From Elymus sibiricus (taxonomy: Eukaryota > Streptophyta > Magnoliopsida > Poales > Poaceae), in the NCBI GenBank assembly GCA_039707655.1, contig CM077665.1:289110205-289174204 (forward strand): DNA of 64,000 bases. Reading direction: 5' to 3'. The notes under the pieces are model-generated. The model was not told the DNA's origin, ran no database searches, and saw only the letters and a list, made by a program, of their open reading frames with translations. A program made the translations under genes and the position numbers. Below, in pieces: positions 55,182 to 64,000 of this stretch. Each line of letters starts with the position of its first letter. Position 1 is the first letter of the stretch.

Positions 55182-56404
55182 GATGACCCACATCTATATA
55201 AAGAAGGAGTAGATGGTGTTATAAGACGTTGTGTACCTGAGCATGAACATGAATAGATCCTACGGAAGTGTCATTCTGAGGCCTACGAAAGGCACCATGC
55301 AGGTGACAGAACTGCACACAAGGTACTACAACCTGGTTTTTATTGGCCTACTCTTTTTAAGGATGCTCGTAAGTATGTCCTTTCTTGTGATGAATGTCAA
55401 AGAATTGGTAACATTGGTAGACGTCAAGAAATGCCTATGAATTATTCACTTGCAAATGAACCATTTGATGTTTGGGGTTATTATTATATGGGACCTTTTC
55501 CTTCCTCTAATGGGTACACTCATATCTTAGTTGTTGTTGATTTCGTTACTAAATGGGTAGAAGCTATTTCAACTAGTAGTGTTGATCACAACACATCTAT
55601 TAAAATGCCTAAAGAAGTTATTTTCCCGAGGTTTGGACTCCCTAGATATTTAATGACTGGTGGTGGTTCACACTTTATTCATGGTGCTTTCCGTAAACTT
55701 CTGGCTAAATATGATGTTAACCATATAATTGCATCACCTTTTCAGCCTCAGTCTAGCGGTCAAGTTGAGTTGACTAACCGAGAAATAAAATTGATCTTGC
55801 AAAAGACTGTTAATAGATCTAGAAAGAATTGGTCTAAGAAATTTGACGATGCATTATGGCCTATAGAACTGCTTATAAAAATCCTATGGGAATGTCCCCA
55901 CATAAAATAGTCTATGGGAAAGCATGCCATTTACCTCTTGAATTAGAGCATAAAGCTTATTGGGCAATTAAAGAACTTAATTATGATTTCAAGCTTGCCG
56001 GTGAGAAGAGGCTATTCGACATTAGCTCTCTAGATGAATGGAGAACACAAGCCTATGAAAATGCCAAGCTATTTAAAGAAAACGTTAAAAGATGGCCTGA
56101 CAAAAGAATCCAAAATAGAGAATTTAAAATTGGTGATCTAGTTCTGTTGTGTAATTCTTGTTTCAGATTTTTTGCAGGAAAACTTCTCTCCAAATGGGAA
56201 GGACCCTATATCGTCGAAGAAGTTTATCGCTCTGGAGCCATTAAGATCTATAATGCCAAGGGCACAAATCCGATAGTGGTCAATGGGCAAAGAATTAAAC
56301 ATTATATCTCAGGTATGCCCGTTAATATTGAAACTAATGTTATTCAAGTAATGACACCGGAAGAACACATAAGAGATACTTTCCAGAACAATCCAGAATC
56401 TTAA
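55182..56404 (+). pseudogene. Athila-like integrase
   Basis: DDPHLYKEGVDGVIRRCVPE, then a TAG near 55252 and indels in the zinc region (HHAGDRTAHK, FYWPTLFKDARKYVLSCDEC). The core has Asp in VVVDFVTKWVEAI and Glu in SGQVELTNREIK. The second catalytic Asp (family TDGGSHF) is Gly here (TGGGSHF, codon GGT at 55659-55661). A frameshift near 55855 leads to MAYRTAYKNPMGMSPHKIVY, KACHLPLELEHKAYWAIKEL, KLLSKWEGPYIVEEVYRSGA and the stop at 56402-56404. Confidence 0.9.
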
Positions 56405-56742
56405 AAAGGGGTAGGTATGTGATACGGTAAGTAAACCGACTCCAAAAATTCCATAAAAATATTTTTTGTCAGTTTTGGAATATTATAAAAATTACAAAAA
56501 TAAAAACCAGCCCAGGGGATGCACGAGGGGGGTCCCAAACCAACATGGCGCGGCCACCCCCCTCGGCACACCCTGATGGCTTGGGAGCACCTCGTGTGCC
56601 GCTCGGACTTCGTTTTCTTCCTCGACACGTATTCTGACCTAGAAAAATTCATTATATATACTCTTGTATGTTTTGACCACCGCATCATATGTTTCTCCTC
56701 TGTTCTTGTTTTGGGCTGTTTTTTTGACAGATCTAGATTGCC

Positions 56743-57222
56743 ATGACGCCGTCAAGCTCTTCCAAGGACAAGTTCTTCGAGAAGGTCATCAACCCCTACC
56801 TGCCGGAGGTGATGAAGCACCCTTAAGCCATTGAGATGCGTGAGGGGGTGCTCCACATCCGGCATGTCCAAGGTCCGAAGGAGGGAAGTGAGAAGGCTAT
56901 GCTTGCAATGGTGGAGCAGGAAATCTTCAAGTGCCAAGTGATGGTTGAACGTGGTTTGAGTGCTAATCACTCTATGATCATGGAATTCATCCGGGAGAAC
57001 AAGCTGAGCACCAGGAACATGGGGGAGTCTCTCTTCAAGCTTCAAGAGCGGATCGAGCATCTCCAAGCTCAAATCTATGACCTGCAAAACCAAAACTGTT
57101 AGTATGAATCCAAGTTTAAAAGGATGAGCATCGCTGCCGATTTCAGGATTCCGGAGAAGAGAGCTTCTTTCTATGATGGGGAGCCTATGCCTTGGAAGAA
57201 GGAGGACAAGCCTACCACTTAA
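56743..57222 (+). pseudogene. Athila-like additional ORF downstream of integrase
   Basis: ATG 56743 starts MTPSSSSKDKFFEKVINPYL. The frame has a TAA at 56824 and a TAG at 57100 but continues through VLHIRHVQGPKEGSEKAMLA, VEQEIFKCQVMVERGLSANH, LFKLQERIEHLQAQIYDLQN (coiled coil) and FRIPEKRASFYDGEPMPW. An extra ORF between pol and the 3' LTR is a hallmark of Athila-type elements. No signal peptide or membrane segment is visible, so it does not look like an envelope protein. Its role is unknown. Confidence 0.8.
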
Positions 57223-58298
57223 ACACCACCACTACCCAAGAAGGAAACTTGAGTACATGGGTATGGGCACCACCCTTAGCTTGTTACAAGCTTGGGGAGG
57301 TGCCCCGGTATCGTATCACCACCACTTTTGTCATTATCATCTATCTTAGTTCAATCCTTAGCTATTTCATGATCTAGTGAAATAAAAGTTTGGTATTGCT
57401 TTGCTTAGAGTGCCTGCTTTGTGATCTGTCTATCCTTGTAATCCAGTGTGAGAGTTATATAATAAAGATTAGTTGAGTTTGTTTGCTTTACTCTCATGCA
57501 TCAATCATAGCAATGAAATAAAAGAAATAGAAAAATCATATGTTAATCCCATGGGGAGTAATGACTTCACATAGAAAGAAGTGTGTTTGATAAAAGTTGT
57601 TGGGAGTTAACAAACACAGTGTTAGTCATTGATACAATCCATGCAAAATTATAAAAGAGGAGAGGAGATTCACATAAAATATACTATCTTGGACATCTTT
57701 TATGATTGTGAGCGCCCATCAAATATTATATAATGGTTGAATTGTTGATGTTGGACAAGGAAGACGGCGTAATGAGTTATGTTTGTTTACATTCACATAG
57801 AAGTTATATTGTCATGGATCCTCTAACATGGGGTGCTTGCTTAGGATCTTTTGCTAGCCAAAAATACGCACTAAGTAGAGATACTACTTGTGCATCCATA
57901 ATCCTTAAACACCGTATCTTGCCATGAGTGTCCACCATATCTACCTATGGATTGAATAAGATCCTTCAAGTAAGTTTTCATCGATGCAAAAAGCAATAAA
58001 AATTGCTGCTAAATATGTATGATCTTTTATTGTAAGGGAAAATAAGCTTCGTATGATCTTGTGATGGCAAAGAAATAAAAGCGACAGACTACATAATAAA
58101 GGTTTCTATCATAAGGGGAAATATAAAGTGACGTTCCTTTACATTAAGAGATTGCACATCCAAAAATAAAAAGCGCATGACAACCTCGGCTTCCCTCTAC
58201 GAAGGGCCTATCTTTTACTTTCATGCAATTACTTTTATGCAAGTCAATAATGCTTATCCCTATTCCAACCTATTAATTCTTTAGTTGGTAAGCATCAT
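57223..58298 (+). other. Athila-like 3' non-coding region
   Basis: AT-rich, with no conserved frame. It begins after the additional ORF (GTACATGGGTATGGGCACCA) and ends abruptly at 58298, where the Copia-B LTR starts. The element's own polypurine tract and 3' LTR are not in the window; they may lie beyond Copia-B. Confidence 0.7.
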
Positions 58299-59821
58299 TG
58301 TAGGATCACTAGAAGTGTGTGTCTAGAGGGGGGTGAATAGACTACTTGAGCAAATATAAAACCTAACCTTTTCCCAAGTTAATTGGTTGGCAGATTTTAA
58401 CAATGATAGCAATTCAAGTACACCCTACACATGCATGTCAACAAGTATGGCAGCGGAAAGTAACGACATTGCACATGGAATGAAGGAGTTGAGATAGGGA
58501 GATCAAACGCATGAGGGACACGAAGATTTTTCCCGTGGTTCCGATAGGTGGTGCTATCGTACATCCACGTTTATGGAGTCTTCAACCCACGGAGGGTAAC
58601 GGTCGCGAGAGTCCACGGAGGGCTCCACCCATAAGGGTCCACGAAGTAGCAACCTTGACTATTCCATAACGGCTTCCGTCCATGAAGGACTAGCCTCACT
58701 ATGGGTAGATCTTCACGAAGTAGGTGATCTCCTTGCCCGTACAAACTTCTTGTTTCAACTCCACAACACGAAGTAGGAGGCTCCCAAGCGACACCTAACC
58801 AATCTAGGAGGCACCACCCTCCAAAAGGTAATAGGCTCGGTAATGACGATGAACTCCTTGCTCTTGTTCTTCAAGATGATAGACTCCTCAACACACAATC
58901 ACTCTCTCACAGATTTGGCTTTGGTGGAAGAGATTGATTTGGTCGAAAGCAACTTGGGAGGCTAGAGATCAAGATTCATATGGATGGAGTGGAATGGCTT
59001 GATCTCAACACATGAGTAGGTGGCTCTCTCTCAGAAAATTGGATGGGGCAAGTATAGAATAGTTCTGAGTGCTTCTCTTTCGAGTGGGTGGTGGTGAAGG
59101 GGTATATATAGGCATCCCCAAAAATCCAACCGTTACACCTAAAGTGACCAACTCGGTGACACCGAAGTGTAAAACTCGGTGGTACCGAGTTGCTCCAAAG
59201 GTAGCAACTTTTGAATCTCGGTGAGACCGATATAAAAAATCTTGGCGGTACCGATTAGGTGACCAACGGTCATTTTCCAAAACTCGGTGACGCCGATTCA
59301 AAAACTCAGAAATTCCGATTTTAAGAATCGATGTAACAGAAAGTTGGCAAGCTGAACTCGGTGGCACCGAAGCAGAATCGGTTGCACCGAAAAGCTAGGG
59401 TTTGGCATGGGCTCTGTCTGAGATGGGAAATCGGTGGGACCGAGTGGAAGAAGTTGGTTGCACCGATTTTCATGACAGTCTTGGACAGACTTTTGTGGAA
59501 GAGTTTGTGGGTGTTTGGTGACTATCACTTGTGCACGTGGAGCATCTTGCTCACCAACAGTACCTTACCCCCTTTTAATAGTATTGGCTTTCCTATGGAC
59601 TCAAGGTGATTTCTCACAAAGTAAAATGTAGAGTCCTCTTGCTTGAAGCTTTGCCAATCCATTTCCTTTCATCTAGGGGTATCTCCTCACAACCCTTTTT
59701 GCCAACCCATCTCTCTCTATGGACTTTCACCTGAAATACACCAGGTAGAAATATTAGTCCAAGAGACAATGTATGTTGTCATGAATTATCAAAACCACCA
59801 AGGGAGCACATTGTGCTTTCA
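58299..59821 (-). repeat. Copia-B 3' LTR (about 1523 bp)
   Basis: TG...CA boundaries (plus strand TGTAGGATCA to GTGCTTTCA). It aligns with 3182-4693 throughout. A minus-strand TATA box (TATATATACC) lies near 59103-59110, and a cluster of about ten TCGGTGNNACCGA-type boxes at 59148-59475. Confidence 0.9.
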
Positions 59822-59837
59822 ATCTCCCCCTTTTTGG
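59822..59837 (-). promoter_or_regulatory. Copia-B polypurine tract
   Basis: On the minus strand CCAAAAAGGGGGAGAT abuts the LTR start TGAAAGCAC, the plus-strand priming site for DNA synthesis. Confidence 0.85.
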
Positions 59838-61853
59838 TAATTGATGACAACATACAATCAAAGCTTCAAATAAAGATATGCATAGATATTATGAAGACTT
59901 TGAGAGACACATGACTTAGATTTGCTCCCCCTAAATGTGTGCAATCCCTTTAAAGGATAGTTGCTTTGGAATGCATGGACACACATATAGTAGAAGGGAT
60001 ATAATGAGTCATGTGTATCTTGGCTATATGCATCAAATATATATGAGTGAGGTGTATCCTTGTTCAAGACTTCACTCTTGCAAACAATATGTGCAAGAAG
60101 CAAGAGATCATCTTGTACAAAGATGTGATGCATATACTTACCTTGAGTTCTTGAGCAGCCTAATAGTAGAAACACACTTGAGAAAACAATGTTAGGGAAC
60201 ACAAGAGTGTTCTACCAATCAAAAGGCAATAGAACTCAACAGTACCAAGATGTGGAGAACATGTAGAAGATAGTATTCCTTAAGATAGATATGTCTCCAA
60301 GATCATTTAGAACTTTCTCCCCTAGATATGAAATAGTAGGTCATCCTCTCCCCCTGAATCTTAGTAGGTAGATATTGGGATTGGATAGGGTGAGACAAGT
60401 CTAACATGAGAATAACAAATAAGAGTATCGAATAAGAAAGAGATTAGGCATGCTCTCTCTCCTTTGGAAAACAGCGAAAATTCTCCCCTTGACTATGTAA
60501 GCATAAGCTTTGATATTCTCCCCCTTTATTGTCTCTCCCCCTTTGCATTGAAGCATGTATCTCCCCCTTTAGCTTTTTGAAGCTTTGGTATTTCTCTACC
60601 TTTGGCATTAATTTCCAAAAAGGTCCATACTCAGGGTCAGACACAGGGATCACGGAGTAAGAAGGGATCCTTGAGAACAAGGGACATAGAATGTAGGGTT
60701 AATGGAAAGTTTAGAATCATAGAGAGCATTAAAAGCTGATGGAACATAGAGAATAATTTCTCCCTCTTTCACTGAGAGCTTGTAAGACTTCTCCTCCTTT
60801 GAGTTAGAGACCCTAGAGTAAGGTTTCTCTCTCCCCTTTTTTTTTAAATAAGGGATCATCGAAGAAATGGAGAATTACTAAGTTTAACAAGGGATAGAAA
60901 AGATAGCAAAGTCGGTGGCTCCGAGGCAAATAAGTCGGTGGAACCGAGATGTGTATTTGCAGCCTATCTACATAATCAGTAGAACCGAGTCATTTGGATC
61001 GGGGGCTCCGAGGACATAACAAAAACTTGGCAATGACTAGAAATTCTCACATGATTTTAGAAAAGTTGCAATAGAATCTTAAAAGCTTTTGCAAAGGAAA
61101 TACAAAAGAATTTACAAAGAAATATCAACTAGAGAGGATTTGAGTGGTTCCAAGAAATCTTGCAAATAATGAATGAACCAAACAAGATACTTAATCTAGA
61201 TGATGGGCGGTGACTAGGTCACCTATATTAGAGTATATTGACTTAGGAGCCAAGCAAGTATACTTGATCATAGGTCATACTCATCGTTAAGCTCAAAATG
61301 GGGTTACCATTTTTCGATTAAACATTTTAATGTTTTCATATCACTTGAGTTGCTTTATCTCATGACTTGGAGTAAAGCCTTTTCAAGGATATGAGTACAT
61401 ACCTTTGAGTGATGTTGATGACGTGGCTTGTAGGTGAACTTGTTGAGGATGCTCGATGTTGATGAAGATCATCTTGAGTTGGAAGAAATCCTTGTTTGTT
61501 TTGGTTCTCTTTTCACCTACATGGGTTAGTCATGCAAGGAAGAACAATTTATATCCATTTGACATGATATCAATTGAGTATTAGTAAATGTGATCACATC
61601 AAATATATGTCAAGGATATGGTTGAGTTGTCTTCTTCCTTCCATCAACAAGAAGGGTTGTGGATACTTGGTCATGACAAGATTGCTTATGATTGGAGTTG
61701 TTTGCAACCTTGTGGAATGAAGTTCTTCCAAGTACCTACAAAAGGTTAGATGCAATACAAGGGAGCATAGAATTCCAAGTTATATGAAATTCATGGTAAT
61801 GATGGCATGGAATGGTCAAGTAAGCTCATCCCCTTGCATACATCCGAGTGAGC
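59838..61853 (-). other. Copia-B non-coding region between pol and 3' LTR
   Basis: About 2 kb without a convincing frame. SIRE-type elements can carry an extra ORF here; only short fragments are open (for example 60444-60680 minus), and none shows a recognisable domain. 60340-60850 holds six or more extra polypurine-like tracts, and 60905-61016 has four more TCGGTGNNNCCGAG boxes like those of the LTR. Confidence 0.6.
60340..60850 (-). repeat. Cluster of polypurine-tract-like sequences
   Basis: On the plus strand TCTCCCCCT-type blocks occur near 60345, 60480, 60522, 60532, 60560 and 60830, that is AGGGGGAGA on the element strand, the same core as the tract next to the LTR. Multiple such tracts upstream of the 3' LTR are known for SIRE-lineage elements. 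Confidence 0.65.
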
Positions 61854-62816
61854 TTAGCTCAAGTTTGAAGCATCAATGATGCTCAACTCACTCCTCAAGT
61901 AACAAAACAATTTCTCATCAAGTGGCTTAGTAAAGATATCGGCCAATTGCTTGTTGGTACGAACATGCTTAAGATTAATATCTCCTTTGGCAACATGATC
62001 ACGACTGAAATGATGTCGAACTTGAATGTGCTTAGTTCGAGAATGTTGCACAGGATTATGACCAATATTAATAGCACTTTCATTGTCACAAAGTAATGGA
62101 ACATTTTTCACATGGATTCCATAATCCTTAAGCGTTTGTGTCATCCATAGCAATTGTGCGCAACACGATCCGGCGGCAATATACTCAGCTTCGGCGGTAG
62201 ATAGAGATACCGAGTTTTGTTTCTTGCAGGACCAAGACACAAGAGATCTACCAAGAAATTGACATGTACCCAAGGTGGATTTTCTATCAACCTTGTCACC
62301 GGCATAGTCCGAATCAGAATAGCCAACAAGGTTAAAGGAAGATCCCTTGGGATACCAAATGCCAAAGTTTGGTGTTTGTATCAAATATCTCACAATACGT
62401 TTCCTGGCCAAAAGATGACACTCTTTAGGTGTAGCTTGATATCTAGCACACATGCAAACACTAAGCATAATATCGGGACGGGAGGCACATAGATATAGCA
62501 ATGAACCAATCATAGATCGATAAACTTTTTGATCAACCGGTTCGTCCTCCTTGGTAAGATCAACATGTCCACTAGTAGGCACAGGAGTTTTCATACCTTG
62601 ACACTCTTGCATGTTGAACTTCTTGATCAAGTCCTTGGTATACTTGGTTTGAGAGATGAAAGTTCCTTCTCTCGTTTGCTTGATTTGCAAACCAAGAAAG
62701 AATTTCAGCTCACACATCATGGACATCTCATACTTCTCGGACATCAACCTTCCAAATCTTTCACTAAATTGTGGGTTAGTAGATCCAAAGGCAATATATC
62801 CACATAGATTTGACAC
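61854..62816 (-). pseudogene. Copia-B RT C-terminal part and RNase H
   Basis: The segment begins just after the broken catalytic box with [20 protein letters not shown], then [37 protein letters not shown] and the RNase H block SWSCKKQNSVSLSTAEAEYI, LLWMTQTLKDYGI, CDNESAINIGHNPVQHSRTK. It ends KQLADIFTKPLDEKLFCYLR and a natural stop (61854-61856). RNase H acidic residues in TAEAEY and CDNESA are present. Confidence 0.9.
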
Positions 62817-63508
62817 ACAAATAATTCACCATTAACTCTTTTAGTGAATAAGGTTGCGTCAATGTTACCAATTTCAAAACGCTTTTCAATGAGAAGCTTC
62901 GTTAAGCATGTATACCAAGCACGTGGGGCTTGCTTAAGACCATAAAGAGCTTTACGACGCTTGTAGACATGATTTGGTTTCTTAGGATTCACAAAACCAG
63001 GGGGTTGTTTAACATAGACCTCTTCTTCAATCTCACCATTTAAGAATGCACTTTTAATATCCATTTGATAAAGCATGATATCATGATGATTAGCATAAGC
63101 AAGAAGAATGCGGATAGCTTCAAGTCTAGCAACGGGTGCATAGGTCTCACCGTAGTCCATACCTTCGACTTGGGTGTAGCCTTGAGCTACGAGACGCGCC
63201 TTGTTGCGTATGACTTGACCGTCTTCATCTTGTTTGTTCCGAAACACCCATTTGGTTCCGATGATGTTTTGCTCGTCCGTGGGCTTTTCCACAAGTGTCC
63301 ACACTTCGTTCCTCTCGAAGTTGTGAAGCTCTTCATGCATGGCATTCACCCAATCCGGGTCTTCAAGAGCTTGTTCTACCTTCAAGGGCTCAATGCTAGA
63401 GATGAAAGAATAATGCTCACAGAAATTAGCTAAGCGAGTTTTAGAACGAGTGATTCTCCCGGTTTGTATGTCACCAAAGATTTGGTTTAGAGGATGGTTC
63501 TTGGTCAC
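62744..63508 (-). pseudogene. Copia-B reverse transcriptase
   Basis: [110 protein letters not shown] and [13 protein letters not shown] are all present. The catalytic YVDD is destroyed: a two-base deletion near 62797 gives YVDI and shifts the frame. Confidence 0.92.
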
Positions 63509-64000
63509 TCTTGCTCGAACTCGGTTAGCTTCAGCTTGTTGGATGGTGGAGCCTCTTCATCATCATCATTTCCTTCATCTTCATTGTTGTTGAAGGTGTC
63601 GTTTCCTTGAGGTGGTGGTGAAGGAGGTTGTGGTGGATCTTCATGATGTACTTCCTCCTCTTCATCTTGTCGTGTACCGCTTGTGGATGCCTCCATGTCA
63701 TGTTGAGGATCACCTTGACGTGAAGTAGGGGCTTCCACTTGAGTTGACGAAGTACTTTCCTTCACCTCCATGGGACGAATCTTGCCGATGGACAAGTCTT
63801 GGATAGCTTCCGAAGGATCCTTATCTCCTACATCATTATTTGGCAATTGTTCGACTTGCGAACCATTAGATTCATCAAACTTTACATCTACCGTCTCTTC
63901 AACTTTTCGAGTGAAGATGTTGTAGACACAGTAAGTGTGAGAGTTCGATCCGTAACCGAGTAGGAAACCTTCATGAGATTTAGGAGCAAATTTAGTACGA
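63505..64000 (-). pseudogene. Copia-B integrase C-terminus and linker
   Basis: The low-complexity acidic linker ([36 protein letters not shown]) is equivalent to 708-1300 of Copia-A. A one-base loss near 63522 separates it from the RT frame (Copia-A reads LPRVRARVEKNHPL here). The part beyond 63846 is open toward the window edge and ends in the SNSHTYCVYN-type block. Confidence 0.8.

Larger units (their letters stand above)
58299..64000 (-). mobile_element. Copia-B: second SIRE/Maximus-like Copia copy, partial
   Basis: Read on the minus strand: integrase C-terminus (window edge), RT, RNase H, a long non-coding stretch with repeated polypurine tracts, polypurine tract, and 3' LTR (59821 to 58299). 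It is the same family and strand as Copia-A, and the overlapping coding part (62650-64000 versus 1-1340) is closely similar. It is inserted in the 3' region of the Athila-like element. The 5' LTR, gag and most of integrase lie outside the window. Confidence 0.9.

Noticed and set aside
56743..57222. Envelope gene downstream of the Athila-like pol
   Set aside because: The product shows a coiled coil but no signal peptide, transmembrane segment or cleavage site, so only 'additional ORF' is justified.

Overview
This window looks like intergenic DNA from a large grass genome. The retroelement families match, from memory, those of the wheat/barley tribe (Triticeae). I see no ordinary single-copy host gene. 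Almost every base belongs to a transposable element, and the elements are nested inside each other up to four levels deep.

Layout. (1) 1-4693: Copia element on the minus strand (SIRE/Maximus-like, Copia-A), cut by the window start, with its 5' LTR at 3182-4693. (2) 4694-6179: old Gypsy LTR remnant, minus strand. (3) From 6269: a plus-strand Athila-like Gypsy element that is the scaffold of the window. Its LTR is split at 7570/16706 by a complete Tat-lineage Gypsy element (Tat-1, 7571-16700). Its gag is split at about 17437/47999 by a roughly 30.5 kb Mutator-like DNA transposon (MULE, about 17455-47956). Its pol is split at 50439/54526 by a 4.08 kb solo LTR. Its 3' region is cut at 58299 by a second Copia element of the same family as the first (Copia-B, minus strand, running off the window end).

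The MULE is the most interesting object. It carries two convergent genes. On the plus strand is a FAR1-type MULE transposase, for which I could derive an eight-exon model with every splice phase consistent (17874-23422). On the minus strand is a ULP1-like (C48) cysteine protease gene with a long multi-exon N-terminal part (24597-43568). This is the combination known from Kaonashi-type MULEs. The non-coding parts of the MULE are peppered with a short GAAGTTCA motif, and two minisatellites and a 249-bp, roughly eight-copy satellite with perfect palindromes lie inside it. The ULP gene is itself broken by a truncated Gypsy LTR (26588-37840), which is in turn broken by a second Tat element (Tat-2, 26763-36951) with a perfect 5-bp target duplication.

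The two Tat copies share 908-bp LTRs but have complementary losses. Tat-1 keeps protease, RT, RNase H and integrase but lacks gag. Tat-2 keeps gag and protease but lacks nearly all RT and integrase. Both carry an antisense gene between pol and the 3' LTR: a B3-domain protein with its own TATA box in Tat-1, and a protein resembling Pfam 'putative gypsy type transposon' (PF04195) plus coiled coil, with an in-frame intron, in Tat-2.

All coding regions are damaged by stops, frameshifts or lost catalytic residues, so none of the elements appears autonomous now. Family and lineage names come from recognising motifs by eye and memory; no database search was run.
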